From NCBI RefSeq assembly GCF_024198255.1, contig NZ_JAJVKW010000002.1, forward strand, positions 434,001 through 498,000: a DNA stretch of 64,000 bases, read 5' to 3'. The translations under genes and the position numbers were made by a program. A model generated the notes under the pieces. It was not told where the DNA came from. It worked only from the letters and a program-made list of their open reading frames with translations, and ran no database searches. The DNA comes from Myxococcus guangdongensis. Lineage in GTDB: Bacteria > Myxococcota > Myxococcia > Myxococcales > Myxococcaceae. This document shows, piece after piece, positions 16,923-25,843 of the stretch (position 1 is the first letter of the stretch; each line of letters opens with the position of its first letter).

Positions 16923-17891
16923 TCAGAGTTCGGTGCCAGGGAGCACGGGTGACGGCGGTGGTGCTTCCGCCTCCGGCACTTCACGGATGCCCATCGACAG
17001 TGCCGAGTCGAGCGCGTCGAGCAGCGGCCCCGTGGGCGCTCCAGGCAATGTGTTGCATGCCCGGACGAGCTCGCGCTTCCGGCGCAGCTTCTCCGGCTGT
17101 CGCTTCGCCTCCACCGCGAGCGCCTCCACATCCACCGGTGCCGACAGCAACACGGCGCACGTGCGGAACAACTCCATCCGCGCCTGGTCATCCTCCTGCA
17201 ACAACACCCGCGCCCCATCCAGCCTCAATCCCTTGAAGCTCAGCGTCCGCACGTCCTCCACGTCGAGCACCAACACCCCGTTCTCCGTGGGACGAGGCGC
17301 GGGCGGCTCACTCTTGCCTCCAGTCAGCTCCACCACCCCGTCCACCGGCTCGGGCTGACAGGGCACCTCACGCAGCGCCACCATCTCATCCGCCTTGCGC
17401 GACTCCGTGGTCTCTTTTCCCCGGTGGAGCTGGATGAGCCCCGCGACCAGCGCCGGCACGCCCACCGACAACAACACCACGCCCCACGTCGTCGCCACCT
17501 TGCGACTCGATGGCCCGTAGTGCCCCTCACGGTCGATGCCATCCCGGTCCGGCGTGTTCGAGAACAACGTCCGCCCGGCCACCAAGAAGCCACCGATGCC
17601 AGTGAGCACCCCACCCGAGCTCACCGCCCCCGCCGCCCCCGGTGACGAGTGCGTGCTGATGAGGTGCTCCGTGTACTCGACGTGCTGCTCCGTCCGGCAG
17701 ATGTCCGCCGTGGAGAACCGCAGCGACAGCCGGGGCCAATCCACCGCCGCGCTCGCGAAGGGCATCCGCTCCCCCAACTGCGACTCCTGGAGATACGTGC
17801 GCAGGACAGGCCCTCGCTCCGTGCGCCGCTCCACGTCCAGCGGTGTGCACCCCACCGCCAACATCAACACCAACGCCACCCACCGCTTCAT
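16923..17891 (-). CDS. Lipoprotein with internal membrane segment, unknown function
   Basis: 322 residues. The start MKRWVALVLMLAVGC is a lipoprotein signal, with the Cys at 15 as the lipid-carrying residue. A second hydrophobic segment (about 140-165, WGVVLLSVGVPALVAGLIQL) follows a Gly/Ser-rich stretch containing a hydrophobic GVLTGIGGFLVAG. The C-terminal part (about 200-300) is polar, with a helical ending. Its ATG overlaps the stop of the 120-residue lipoprotein gene upstream by four bases, so the two are probably coupled and act in the same envelope process. No family recognised. Confidence 0.6.
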   Translation of the reverse strand: MKRWVALVLMLAVGCTPLDVERRTERGPVLRTYLQESQLGERMPFASAAVDWPRLSLRFSTADICRTEQHVEYTEHLISTHSSPGAAGAVSSGGVLTGIGGFLVAGRTLFSNTPDRDGIDREGHYGPSSRKVATTWGVVLLSVGVPALVAGLIQLHRGKETTESRKADEMVALREVPCQPEPVDGVVELTGGKSEPPAPRPTENGVLVLDVEDVRTLSFKGLRLDGARVLLQEDDQARMELFRTCAVLLSAPVDVEALAVEAKRQPEKLRRKRELVRACNTLPGAPTGPLLDALDSALSMGIREVPEAEAPPPSPVLPGTEL

Positions 17892-18250
17892 GGCTGCTCC
17901 CCCCGGAAGAACGTCGCCACGTCCGGGCACTCCACCAGGAAGCGCGTCGCGTCCTCGCAGCTCGGCGCCCGCTCCGTCGTGGTCCCCACCCGGATGAGCG
18001 GCTCCCGGCAGTCGAGCACCCTCCCCCGCGCGGGCGATACGAAGGCGAAGTCCTCCGAGCCACACCCCGTCCGCTCCAGCAGGGTCGTCTCACAGGAGGA
18101 GTCCAGGTCGAGCTGCTCGGCGACTCCGGGGCAGGCCGATGTCTGGCAGAGGCGGGTCACCACATCCCGACAAACCGCCGCGTCGGGCGCTTCCGGGCCG
18201 GAGCAGGCACACAGCCAGGCCAGGGGCCACAAGATGAACAGGTATCTCAC
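17888..18250 (-). CDS. Small Cys-rich lipoprotein, unknown function
   Basis: 120 residues, GTG start. MRYLFILWPLAWLCAC ends in a lipobox-like LCAC, giving lipidation at C16 or nearby. The mature part has eight further cysteines spaced through the chain (for example CRDVVTRLC, CPG, SSC, GCG, DCRE, SCED, VEC), suggesting a disulphide-bonded periplasmic or surface domain. It is translationally coupled to the next lipoprotein gene (ATGA overlap) and diverges from prmA with only 40 bases between starts. Confidence 0.6.
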   Translation of the reverse strand: MRYLFILWPLAWLCACSGPEAPDAAVCRDVVTRLCQTSACPGVAEQLDLDSSCETTLLERTGCGSEDFAFVSPARGRVLDCREPLIRVGTTTERAPSCEDATRFLVECPDVATFFRGEQP

Positions 18251-18290
18251 GGCGCTCCCACGCTACGCACGGCGCGGTAAAAGGGCCCGC

Positions 18291-19157
18291 ATGTCCCAGA
18301 CCTATCTGTCACTCACCGTGGAGTTGCCCGAGGAAGCGTCCGAGGCCGTACAGGACCTCCTCCACGAGTCCGGTGCGCTCGGCCTCGAGGTACGAGACCG
18401 CGAAACCCCCACCATGCCCGGCGTGAAGGCCCCCAACGCGGGCGAGGCCATCGTCATCGGCTACTTCGAGGACCGCCCCACCGCCGAGTCCGCTCGCGAC
18501 AGCGTCGCCGAGTCCTTCCCCGACGCCCGCATCGGCCTGGACGAGCAGCCCCAGCAGGACTGGAGCAACGAGTGGAAGTCCCTCATCAAGTCCGTCCACG
18601 TCGGCCGCCTCTGGGTGGGCCCGCCCTGGGACGTGGCCAACGCCCCCGCCGACGCGGTGCGCCTGGTCATCGAGCCCAAGATGGCCTTCGGCACCGGTGA
18701 CCACCCCACCACGTCCCTGTGCCTCGCCGCCGTGGACGCGTACATGACCGACCACCCGGGCGCGAGCGTCCTCGACGTGGGCACCGGCACCGGCGTGCTC
18801 GCCATCGCCGCGAAGAAGCTGGGCGCGGGCCGCGTCGTCGCCACCGACAACGACCCCACCTCCGTGGAGCTGGCCCAGGAGAACCTCACCGACAACGGCA
18901 CCCCGGACATCGACGTGTCCGGCAAGGAACTCACCGCGGTGGAGGGCACCTTCGACCTGGTGCTGGCCAACATCCTCGCCAACACGCTCATCGAGCTGGC
19001 GCCGCTCATCGCGCCCAAGGCCAAGGATCGACTGGTCCTCGCGGGTGTGCTCTCCCACCAGCGCGCCGACGTCGAGGCCGCCTACCGCAACCTCGGCTTC
19101 ACCGTGCTCCCCGGCGCCACCCAGGGCGAGTGGGTGCGCATCGACTTGAAGCGCTGA
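18291..19157 (+). CDS. prmA: Ribosomal protein L11 methyltransferase
   Basis: 288 residues, the usual length. An N-terminal substrate-recognition domain (1-100) is followed by a SAM-binding Rossmann domain with motif I VLDVGTGTGVLAIAA (about 160-175), ATDNDP and the LANILANTLIEL segment that takes the place of the NPPY-type motif in PrmA. The WSNEWK and FGTGDHPTT blocks are family signatures. The enzyme trimethylates lysines and the N-terminus of ribosomal protein L11. Another housekeeping RNA/protein methyltransferase gene, rsmE, often its neighbour in other genomes, lies 5.8 kb downstream. Confidence 0.93.
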   Translation: MSQTYLSLTVELPEEASEAVQDLLHESGALGLEVRDRETPTMPGVKAPNAGEAIVIGYFEDRPTAESARDSVAESFPDARIGLDEQPQQDWSNEWKSLIKSVHVGRLWVGPPWDVANAPADAVRLVIEPKMAFGTGDHPTTSLCLAAVDAYMTDHPGASVLDVGTGTGVLAIAAKKLGAGRVVATDNDPTSVELAQENLTDNGTPDIDVSGKELTAVEGTFDLVLANILANTLIELAPLIAPKAKDRLVLAGVLSHQRADVEAAYRNLGFTVLPGATQGEWVRIDLKR

Positions 19158-19370
19158 AGCGTCTCCCTCCGAGGGCTCGAACGAGGCCAACCCCTCACGA
19201 GCCTTCGGATGCATGGAGCGCCCCACGACTCCGAGCCCAGGGGTGGCCCTTCGCGACGCCACTCCGCTTCACGCGTGCGGGCGCCCCGTGGCGACCTGCG
19301 ACCCGACGAGAGGACGCGGTGCCGGGTCAGGACACGTCCCGCGCCTTCGCAGCCTGCTTCGGGTCCCGCG

Positions 19371-20504
19371 TCAATGCGCTCCGTTGCTCGGAGGGGGGCG
19401 AACGAGCTCGAGGTCCTTGTCCAGCTCGACCACCGCGGAGCCCAGTCCTCCACTCTGCATCCGCGAGTAGCGCACGTCATCGATGGTGACGCGCCATCCC
19501 CGCGCCGTCTCGCTCACCTGATACGTGGGCAGGCGCAACCAGTTCGACAAGCCGCGCAGGTGCGGCGCCGCGAGCGCGGCCTGGATGACCGGGCCGGGAT
19601 TCGGCTCGCGTGGCAGGCTCGGACCGTTGATGCGCAGGTGCTCCTCTCCGCCCTTCAGGAAGTCCGCCGTCACGAAGTGATAGCGGTCCTTCCCCACCGC
19701 GATGAGGTCTCGCACGAAGGGGTTCGCCGGCACCGGCCCCGCGATGACGCGCTCCACCGGCTGCCCCTGTCCCTCCAGCCACGCCTTCGCGCGAGGCGCC
19801 GCCACCTGCGAGCCCAGCAAGATGGCCCCCAGGTACAACACCAGTCCCACGCCGCACACCGTGGCCACGCGCTGCGTGGACACCACCTGCGTCCCCTTCA
19901 ATCGCAGCCACACGATCGCCGCCACGCCCACCACCCACAGCACCTTCGCGGGCCACGGCACGAAGTCGGGCACCGTCACGAGCGCCGTGCTCGCGATGCC
20001 CAACACCATCCACCCCGCCGCGGACTTGCGCGTGCGCGCATCCGCCATGATGACCGCCGCTCCCGCGAGCAACCACACCCACGGGTCGATGATGAACAAC
20101 GTGTCCCCGTAGAACCACGCCCCGTCGAACGGCATCAACAACCGCACGCCATACGTGTTGAGCCAATCCAACGCGGGATGACTCAATATCGACAGCGTCG
20201 ACAACAAGAACAGCGGTCCCGCGCGCGCGGGCTCCAGCCCCGGCTCGCGGCGCCTGCGCACGAAGCGGTCCCACGCCAGCATCAACCCCGTGAGCACGAA
20301 CGGCCAGATGGCCAGCATCAACACGCCGTGCGTCCACCCGCGTCGCCAGTACAGCGAGGCATCCGAGCCCGCGAACGTCACCACCGCGTCCACATCCGGG
20401 AGGTTGGCGCCGATGACGAGCGTCGCGGTGGCCAGCGGCGTGTATCGCTTGAGCCCCGCCTCCGCCATCCAGGCCCCGACGAGTGAGTGCGCGAGATTGT
20501 CCAT
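19371..20504 (-). CDS. YdjM-like membrane-bound metal-dependent hydrolase family protein
   Basis: 377 residues. The start MDNLAHSLVGAWMAEAG, GANLPDVDAV, the RGWTHGVL motif and LSHPALDWLNTYG are signatures of the YdjM/PF04307 family, which carries conserved His and Asp residues suited to metal binding. Four to six hydrophobic segments in the first 220 residues (for example 60-80, 100-115, 150-170, 180-200) place it in the inner membrane. The C-terminal 130 residues are a soluble domain ending near the MQSGGLGSAVVELD segment. The actual substrate is unknown in the family. It diverges from the DUF1993 gene. Confidence 0.78.
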   Translation of the reverse strand: MDNLAHSLVGAWMAEAGLKRYTPLATATLVIGANLPDVDAVVTFAGSDASLYWRRGWTHGVLMLAIWPFVLTGLMLAWDRFVRRRREPGLEPARAGPLFLLSTLSILSHPALDWLNTYGVRLLMPFDGAWFYGDTLFIIDPWVWLLAGAAVIMADARTRKSAAGWMVLGIASTALVTVPDFVPWPAKVLWVVGVAAIVWLRLKGTQVVSTQRVATVCGVGLVLYLGAILLGSQVAAPRAKAWLEGQGQPVERVIAGPVPANPFVRDLIAVGKDRYHFVTADFLKGGEEHLRINGPSLPREPNPGPVIQAALAAPHLRGLSNWLRLPTYQVSETARGWRVTIDDVRYSRMQSGGLGSAVVELDKDLELVRPPPSNGAH

Positions 20505-20628
20505 TCTCCCCTGAGGCTACTTCACCCCACGCGGACCTCGACACCTCGCGTCAGCCGAATTCCTCCAGCACGGCAGCCCCAGGCGGATTAACACTCGCCC
20601 CCGCGCACCCCTTCTTGTGGAGCACACC

Positions 20629-21135
20629 ATGTCCCTTTCGATGTACGAGGCCACCATCCCCGTCTTCATCCGCTCCCTCGAGGTGCTCTCCTCCCTGGTC
20701 ACCCAGGGCGAGAAGTACGCGCAGGAGAACGGCCTCGAGCCGAAGGAGGTCCTCGAAGCGCGGCTCGCGTCGGACATGTTCAACCTGGTGCAGCAGGTCC
20801 AGCGCGCCAGCGACACCTCGAAGGCCACCGCCGAGCGGCTCAGCGGCGCGCCCGCCCCGCGCATGCCCGACACCGAGAGCACGTTCGACGAGCTGCGCCA
20901 GCGCATCGACAAGACCATCACCTATCTCAAGTCCGTCCCCGCCAAGAGCTTCGCGGGCAGCGAGAACCGCACCGTCACGCTCACCGCCGGCGCCCTCAAG
21001 CGCGACTTCAAGGGCGACGAGTACCTGACCACCTTCGGCCTGCCCAACTTCTACTTCCACGTCACCACCGCCTACGGAATCCTCCGCCACCTGGGCGTGC
21101 CCATCGGCAAGAAGGACTTCCTCGGCCCCATGTGA
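20629..21135 (+). CDS. DUF1993 family protein
   Basis: 168 residues from the ATG at 20629, which has GGAG nearby; a GTG four codons upstream is not needed. The sequence MSLSMYEATIPVFIRSLEVL, the DMFNLVQQVQRASD block, FDELRQRIDKTI and the final LPNFYFHVTTAYGILRHLGV are the conserved landmarks of DUF1993, a helical family structurally related to DinB-like four-helix bundles. The conserved FYFHVTTAYGILR His may bind metal. The molecular role is unknown. An AraC-family regulator gene follows 57 bases downstream on the same strand. Confidence 0.8.
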   Translation: MSLSMYEATIPVFIRSLEVLSSLVTQGEKYAQENGLEPKEVLEARLASDMFNLVQQVQRASDTSKATAERLSGAPAPRMPDTESTFDELRQRIDKTITYLKSVPAKSFAGSENRTVTLTAGALKRDFKGDEYLTTFGLPNFYFHVTTAYGILRHLGVPIGKKDFLGPM

Positions 21136-21192
21136 GCCCCGGCTGAACGCCTCTTGGGCCCGACGCGCCGGACAGGCTAGCGTCCCCGGCGC

Positions 21193-22242
21193 GTGGAGCC
21201 CCCTGCCTCCCAGTCCCTCCCGAGACCTCCCACGGAGGTCCGCTCGCAGCTCGTGGGTCCGCTGCTCGCGTACCTGCGCGCCACGGGCCTGGACCCCACG
21301 CCCCTGGTGGAGCGCTTCGGCCTGCCGCTCGACGCGGGCTCGCTCCCCGAGGTCAGCCTCCCGCTGACCACCCTGCACGCCTTCCTCGACGCCGCCGAGC
21401 TGCTCTCCCAGGACGCCTTCCTCGGCCTGCACGTGGCCCAGCGCGTCCCCCGAGGCAACTACGGCCTCGTCGAGTACATCGCCCGGGCCTCGCCCACGCT
21501 GCGCGACACCTTCCGCGCGCTCGCCCGCTACATGGCCCTGCTGGAGCCCGCCTGGAGCGCGTCCTTCACCGACGACGCGGACGGCGGCGGCACCTTCGCC
21601 TATGGCATCGAGGGCGCCCCGCTCGCGTACGGACGCCACGCCAGCGAGTACGGGCTCGCGCTCTTCACCCACGTCGGCCGGCAGCTCACCGAGCGCCCGT
21701 GGTCGCCTCGCGCCATCGGCTTCGCGCACCCCGCCCCGCCGGACATCGCGCCGCTGGTGGACCACTTCGGCGTCGCGCCCACGTTCAATCGCGGCCGCAA
21801 CGCGCTCACGCTGGACGCGGCCACGTTGGATTTGCGCGTGCTCGGCGCGGACCCCGCGCTGCTCTCCGTGTTGGAGCGTGCCGCGAGCGCCGCCGTGCCC
21901 TCGCCCGCACCGGACGCGCCCGGCTTCGTCCAGGCCGTGCGCGACACCATCCGCGCAGCCCTGCGCGAGGGCTCACCCCAGGCCACCGACGTGGCGCGGG
22001 GACTCCACTTGAGCCTGCGCACCCTGCAGCGCCGCCTCACCGAGCACGGCACCTCCTTCCAGGACGAGGTCGACGCGGTGCGCCGTGAGCTGGCCTACCA
22101 GTACCTGCGCGACGTGAATCTGGGCGTCAGCCAGGTCGCCTTCCTCCTGGGCTACTCCGAGCTGAGCACCTTCGACCGCGCCTTCAAGCGGTGGACAGGG
22201 ATGACGCCGCGCGTCTGGCGCGAGGGCGCCGAGCGGGGCTGA
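21193..22242 (+). CDS. AraC-family transcriptional regulator with arabinose-binding-like sensor domain
   Basis: 349 residues, GTG start. The N-terminal 200 residues (LLAYLRATGLDPTPLVERFGLP, GNYGLVEYIARASPTLRDTF) match the sensor domain of OruR/ArgR-type AraC regulators (PF12625). The C-terminal 90 residues carry two helix-turn-helix units: VARGLHLSLRTLQRRLTEHG and VSQVAFLLGYSELSTFDRAF, the second with the usual LGY-S-S-F-RAFKRWTG signature. Such proteins often act on a nearby catabolic or detoxification gene. The closest candidates are the DUF1993 gene upstream and the Mpo1-like genes downstream, but no binding site could be assigned. Confidence 0.85.
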   Translation: MEPPASQSLPRPPTEVRSQLVGPLLAYLRATGLDPTPLVERFGLPLDAGSLPEVSLPLTTLHAFLDAAELLSQDAFLGLHVAQRVPRGNYGLVEYIARASPTLRDTFRALARYMALLEPAWSASFTDDADGGGTFAYGIEGAPLAYGRHASEYGLALFTHVGRQLTERPWSPRAIGFAHPAPPDIAPLVDHFGVAPTFNRGRNALTLDAATLDLRVLGADPALLSVLERAASAAVPSPAPDAPGFVQAVRDTIRAALREGSPQATDVARGLHLSLRTLQRRLTEHGTSFQDEVDAVRRELAYQYLRDVNLGVSQVAFLLGYSELSTFDRAFKRWTGMTPRVWREGAERG

Positions 22243-22370
22243 GACACCGGGCGTGCGGGCGAGCCGACCCGTGGCGTCCCGTGCCAGGAGATTGGCGTGA
22301 GCCGCCAAGGACACGCACCAGGGACTCCCTTAATTTGGAAGGTCCCCTGCTCCGCTGTCCGGAGGACGCC

Positions 22371-22859
22371 ATGCTCAAGGCCCCCATCGCCGCGCTCTTC
22401 GAAGAGTACTACTCGTCGCACCAGCACCCCACCAACCGGCTGACGCACAAAATCGCGATTCCGGTCATCGTCCTGCACATCATCGCGATGCTGGACTGGG
22501 TGAGGTTGGCGACGGTGCCCGTGCTGCCGGGCGGTGTGCTGACGCTGGGCATGGTCGCCTGGGCGCTCACCGCGGTCTGGTACCTGCGCGCGGACGTGAA
22601 GCTGGGGCTCGTCGTGGTGGCCTTCATGGCCGCCTGCTTCCCCCTGGGTCGGCTGATGCCCACCTGGAGCGTGGTGGCCATCGCCGCGTTCGGCTGGCTC
22701 ATCCAGCTGGCGGGCCACGCCGTGTGGGAGAAGAAGTCCCCGTCCTTCCTCACCAACCTGGTGCACGCGCTGGTGGGCCCGCTGTTCTTCGTCGCCGTGC
22801 TCTTCGGCGACTACGTCATCAAGCCCCAGCCCCAGGGCGCCACACCGGCGCGCGCCTGA
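22371..22859 (+). CDS. Mpo1-like (DUF962) membrane protein, first of a tandem pair
   Basis: 162 residues, ATG at 22371 preceded by GGAGG. FEEYYSSHQHPTNRLTHKIAIPVIVLH carries the conserved H-x4-N-x3-H pattern of the DUF962/Mpo1 family; in yeast Mpo1 these histidines bind iron for 2-hydroxy fatty acid dioxygenation. There are three to four hydrophobic segments (about 30-50, 58-75, 80-100, 133-150) and a further GHAVWEKKSPSFL with another conserved His. The next gene is a diverged copy 18 bases away, so the pair is probably one transcript. Enzymatic activity is inferred from the family. Confidence 0.78.
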   Translation: MLKAPIAALFEEYYSSHQHPTNRLTHKIAIPVIVLHIIAMLDWVRLATVPVLPGGVLTLGMVAWALTAVWYLRADVKLGLVVVAFMAACFPLGRLMPTWSVVAIAAFGWLIQLAGHAVWEKKSPSFLTNLVHALVGPLFFVAVLFGDYVIKPQPQGATPARA

Positions 22860-22877
22860 CATATCCTCCGGAGTCCC

Positions 22878-23393
22878 ATGAGCTTCGCCGACAAGCTGCG
22901 CACCTGGATGCCCCTGCACGAGAACGGCCCCAGCCGCGCCGTGCACTTCGTGGGCGCTTACATGTTCATCTTCGCCCTGCTCGTACCGCTGGGCCTCGTG
23001 CGCTTCTCGGTGGGAGGCTTCTCGCTGTCGGCCGCCCACGTGCTGGTGGCCCTGGTGGCGCTGTACGCCATCAGCCTGGAGTGGACGGCGGGCCTGCTCA
23101 TGAGCCTGCCGCTCATCCCCACGCTGAGCGCCGCGCTGGCCGTGGGCCACCTGCCCGGCACCACCGTGGCCATCGTCGCCGTGTCGGTGATGGTAGTGCG
23201 CTTCGCGCTCGTGGTGGGCGCGCACGTCGTGCTCGAGAAGAAGACCCACGGCCTGTCCCTGGGCGGGCCGCAGCTGTTCTTCATCGAGCCCGTGTACCTC
23301 ATCACCCTGTTGCTGTTCGGCATGGGGCTCAAGCGCGACCTGCACGCGCGCGTCATGTCCGGTGGGCCGCGCCCCGCGCCGCTGACCGTGTGA
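22878..23393 (+). CDS. Mpo1-like (DUF962) membrane protein, second of a tandem pair
   Basis: 171 residues. LHENGPSRAVHFVGAYMF keeps the H-x-N and later His positions of the DUF962 family (H16, N18 and H25 aligned with the first copy), followed by hydrophobic helices and AHVVLEKKTHGLSL, the counterpart of GHAVWEKKSPS in the first copy. The sequences have diverged strongly elsewhere, so they may have different lipid substrates or form a heteromer. A CGGAG ribosome site precedes the ATG. The gene converges on the adenylate cyclase gene with 27 bases between stops. Confidence 0.72.
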   Translation: MSFADKLRTWMPLHENGPSRAVHFVGAYMFIFALLVPLGLVRFSVGGFSLSAAHVLVALVALYAISLEWTAGLLMSLPLIPTLSAALAVGHLPGTTVAIVAVSVMVVRFALVVGAHVVLEKKTHGLSLGGPQLFFIEPVYLITLLLFGMGLKRDLHARVMSGGPRPAPLTV

Positions 23394-23420
23394 AGCCCCT
23401 CGCCTGGGGGTCGTCGTCCC

Positions 23421-24815
23421 TCAGGTGCCGCTGGCGATGCGCACGGGAGCGGGCGACTCGACGTCCGCGTTGAGCGCGTGGCCCTGGAGCGCGTGGACCA
23501 CCACCGCTTCCCGACGCCCCCTCACGTGGGCCTCGCCCAGCCGCAGGCCGACGAAGTCGCCGCCGCCGCGCGTCCACGTGCTCTCGCTCACCAGGATGTC
23601 CACGCCGTGCACCTTGGTGAGCCCCTCGACTCGCGAGGCCAGGTTCACCGCGTCGCCGATGACGGTGTACTCGTGCTGCTCGGCGCCCCCGAGCATGCCC
23701 GCCGCCACCACGCCCGTGTGCAGGCCGATGCCGATGCGCAGCGGCGGCAGTCCCCGGCGCAGGCGCAGCACGTTGAGCTCGGCCAGCTTCTCGCGCATGG
23801 CCAGCGCCGCGCGCATCGCCTGCTCCGCGTGGTCCTCGCTCGAGTCCGGCACGCCCCAGCACGCGAGCATCCCGTCGCCGAGGAACTTGTTCACGATGCC
23901 CCCGTGCGCCATCACGATGTGTGTCATGCGCCCGAAGTACTCGTCGAGCAGCTCCAGCACCTCGCGCGGCTGGAGCGTCTCGCTCAGCATGGTGAAGTCG
24001 CGGATGTCGCTGAAGAGGATGGTCACCTCGCGCTGCACCGGCCGCAGCGAGGTGTCACCCGACGCCATCACCCGCTCCACCACCGGCTTGGGCAGGAAGC
24101 GTGACAGGCCGTCGCGGCGCCGCAGCCGCAGGAACATGCTGCCCACCTCCGCGTTCGTCATCGCGATGAGCAGCCCCAGCGTCACGTAGCAGAAGACGAC
24201 GAAGCTGGTGCTGGACCACGTGCCGTGCCCGGACACGCCCGCGACGAAGGCGTACCCCATGGACGACAGCGCCGTGGACAAGAGCACGTGCAGCCACGAG
24301 AAGCGCGCCACGGAGAACACCAGCACCATGCCCATGCTCGCGCCCAACATGCCCGCGTCGAACTGGCCCGTGCGCGCCCAGGCATGCCACCCCATGAAGG
24401 CGAAGAAGCTGGTGTCCGCCACCGTGGTGGGGACGGGCAACCACCGCGCGTGCCTCAAATGAGGCCGCTGGCGCAGCAGCACCACCAACGCGAGCACGGA
24501 GAACACCGCGTACAGGACGATGGCCAGCACGCGCTGGAAGTCGTGCGGCGGCAGGGACTCGCCGGTGACGTGGGCGAGGCCGCCCTGGCTCACCGACAAG
24601 AGCGCCATCAGCGCCAGTCGCACCCACGCCACGCGCCGCTCGCCGCGCAGCGAGCTCTCCGCCAGCACCAGCTCCTCGTTGGCGCGGCTCAGCGCGAAGC
24701 GGGCCACGGCGGTGTCCTTCCCCGGCGAGGGGCCCTCGTCGTCTCGGCCCATGATGGCGAGCTCCCCTTCCTTCCCTTCCCGGGGCGGAGCCAGGGCCTT
24801 CGCCTGGTCCGTCAT
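23421..24815 (-). CDS. Membrane-anchored class III adenylate cyclase
   Basis: 464 residues. Hydrophobic segments from about 60 to 220 form a multi-pass N-terminal sensor/anchor. The catalytic domain (about 255-430) has the metal-binding aspartates D270 (FSDIRDF) and D314 (LGDGMLACWG), the adenine-selecting Lys in NKFLGD (K310) and Thr in EYTVIGDAVNLASR, the Lys/Thr pair of class IIIb cyclases, which make cAMP and are often bicarbonate-responsive. The transition-state residues are partly visible in AVNLASR. The signal it senses is unknown. The ATG at 24815 is the most upstream good start; a GTG two codons before it is possible. Confidence 0.85.
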   Translation of the reverse strand: MTDQAKALAPPREGKEGELAIMGRDDEGPSPGKDTAVARFALSRANEELVLAESSLRGERRVAWVRLALMALLSVSQGGLAHVTGESLPPHDFQRVLAIVLYAVFSVLALVVLLRQRPHLRHARWLPVPTTVADTSFFAFMGWHAWARTGQFDAGMLGASMGMVLVFSVARFSWLHVLLSTALSSMGYAFVAGVSGHGTWSSTSFVVFCYVTLGLLIAMTNAEVGSMFLRLRRRDGLSRFLPKPVVERVMASGDTSLRPVQREVTILFSDIRDFTMLSETLQPREVLELLDEYFGRMTHIVMAHGGIVNKFLGDGMLACWGVPDSSEDHAEQAMRAALAMREKLAELNVLRLRRGLPPLRIGIGLHTGVVAAGMLGGAEQHEYTVIGDAVNLASRVEGLTKVHGVDILVSESTWTRGGGDFVGLRLGEAHVRGRREAVVVHALQGHALNADVESPAPVRIASGT

Positions 24816-24998
24816 CGTCACGTTCGCGCGTCCACCACGCCCCGTGTGCACAAGGTCCAGGGGAACCTGCCACGGGGCACCGACATGCTCATGGTGCCTC
24901 AAGTCGCGAAGGCCAGCGAGCCCTGGCGTCGAGCCACGGCTTGCTGTTGAAGTCCCCGCCCCGACACGCCCCCACCCGTCGCCGCTGGAGAACCCCAC

Positions 24999-25733
24999 GT
25001 GGTCCGCCTCTTCGTCCCCATCGCCGAGCCCGCCCCCGACACGCTCGTGCTCACCGGCGAGCGCCGCCACTACGTCGTCCATGTCCTGCGCCTGGGCGAG
25101 GGCGACGCGCTGGAGGTCTTCGATGGCAAGGGCCGCGCGTTCGAGGCGAAGGTCACGGGCGTGGACGCGCAAGAGGTGCGCGTGAGCCTGGGGGCCTCGC
25201 GACAGGCGCCGCCTCGCCGCGCGGTGAGCGTGGTGCAGGGTCTGCCCAAGGGCGACAAGCTGGAGTGGGTGCTGCAGAAGGGCACGGAGCTGGGCGCGGC
25301 CGCGTTCCTCCCCGTGGACACGCTGCGCAGCGTGGTGAAGCTGGAGCCCAAGCGCGCGCAGGAGCGCACCCAGCGGTGGACGAAAATCGTCGAGGAGGCC
25401 GCGCGTCAGTGTCGTCGCGACGACGTTCCCCGCGTCGAGGTGCCGCGCTCGTTGGGGGACGCCGTGCGCGCGCTCGCGCAGGGCACGGTGGTGTTGGTGC
25501 TCGACGAGGAGGAGTCCGCGGTGCCGTTGGGTGAAGCGTTCCGGGCCGCGGGCGCGGGCACGCCCATCGCGCTCGTCGTGGGGCCCGAAGGCGGACTCGC
25601 CCGTGAGGAGGTGGAGGCGCTGAAGGCCCAGGGCGCCCGCCCCGTCACGTTGGGTGCGCGCATCCTCCGTACCGAGACGGCCGCGCTCGCCGCCCTGGCG
25701 GTGATGATGCACCTCGATGGGGAGCTTGGTTAG
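24999..25733 (+). CDS. rsmE: 16S rRNA m3U1498 methyltransferase
   Basis: 244 residues, GTG start with GGAG nine bases upstream. An N-terminal PUA-like domain (LTGERRHYVVHVLRLGEGDALEVFDGKG) is followed by a SPOUT methyltransferase domain with GPEGGLAREEVEALK and a C-terminal ARILRTETAALAALAVM, the trefoil-knot residues that bind SAM. This enzyme methylates U1498 of 16S rRNA and is nearly universal. The start region diverges from the adenylate cyclase gene. Confidence 0.93.
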   Translation: MVRLFVPIAEPAPDTLVLTGERRHYVVHVLRLGEGDALEVFDGKGRAFEAKVTGVDAQEVRVSLGASRQAPPRRAVSVVQGLPKGDKLEWVLQKGTELGAAAFLPVDTLRSVVKLEPKRAQERTQRWTKIVEEAARQCRRDDVPRVEVPRSLGDAVRALAQGTVVLVLDEEESAVPLGEAFRAAGAGTPIALVVGPEGGLAREEVEALKAQGARPVTLGARILRTETAALAALAVMMHLDGELG

Positions 25734-25843
25734 CGAGGGGCCAGTCGAGCGCCCGTTCCACACGGGTTCCCACCTTCTCTGGGTCATTCCTACGTTTGCG
25801 CTATCTGGGACCTTCCAGGCCCCCACAGACAGGAGAAGGGTTC

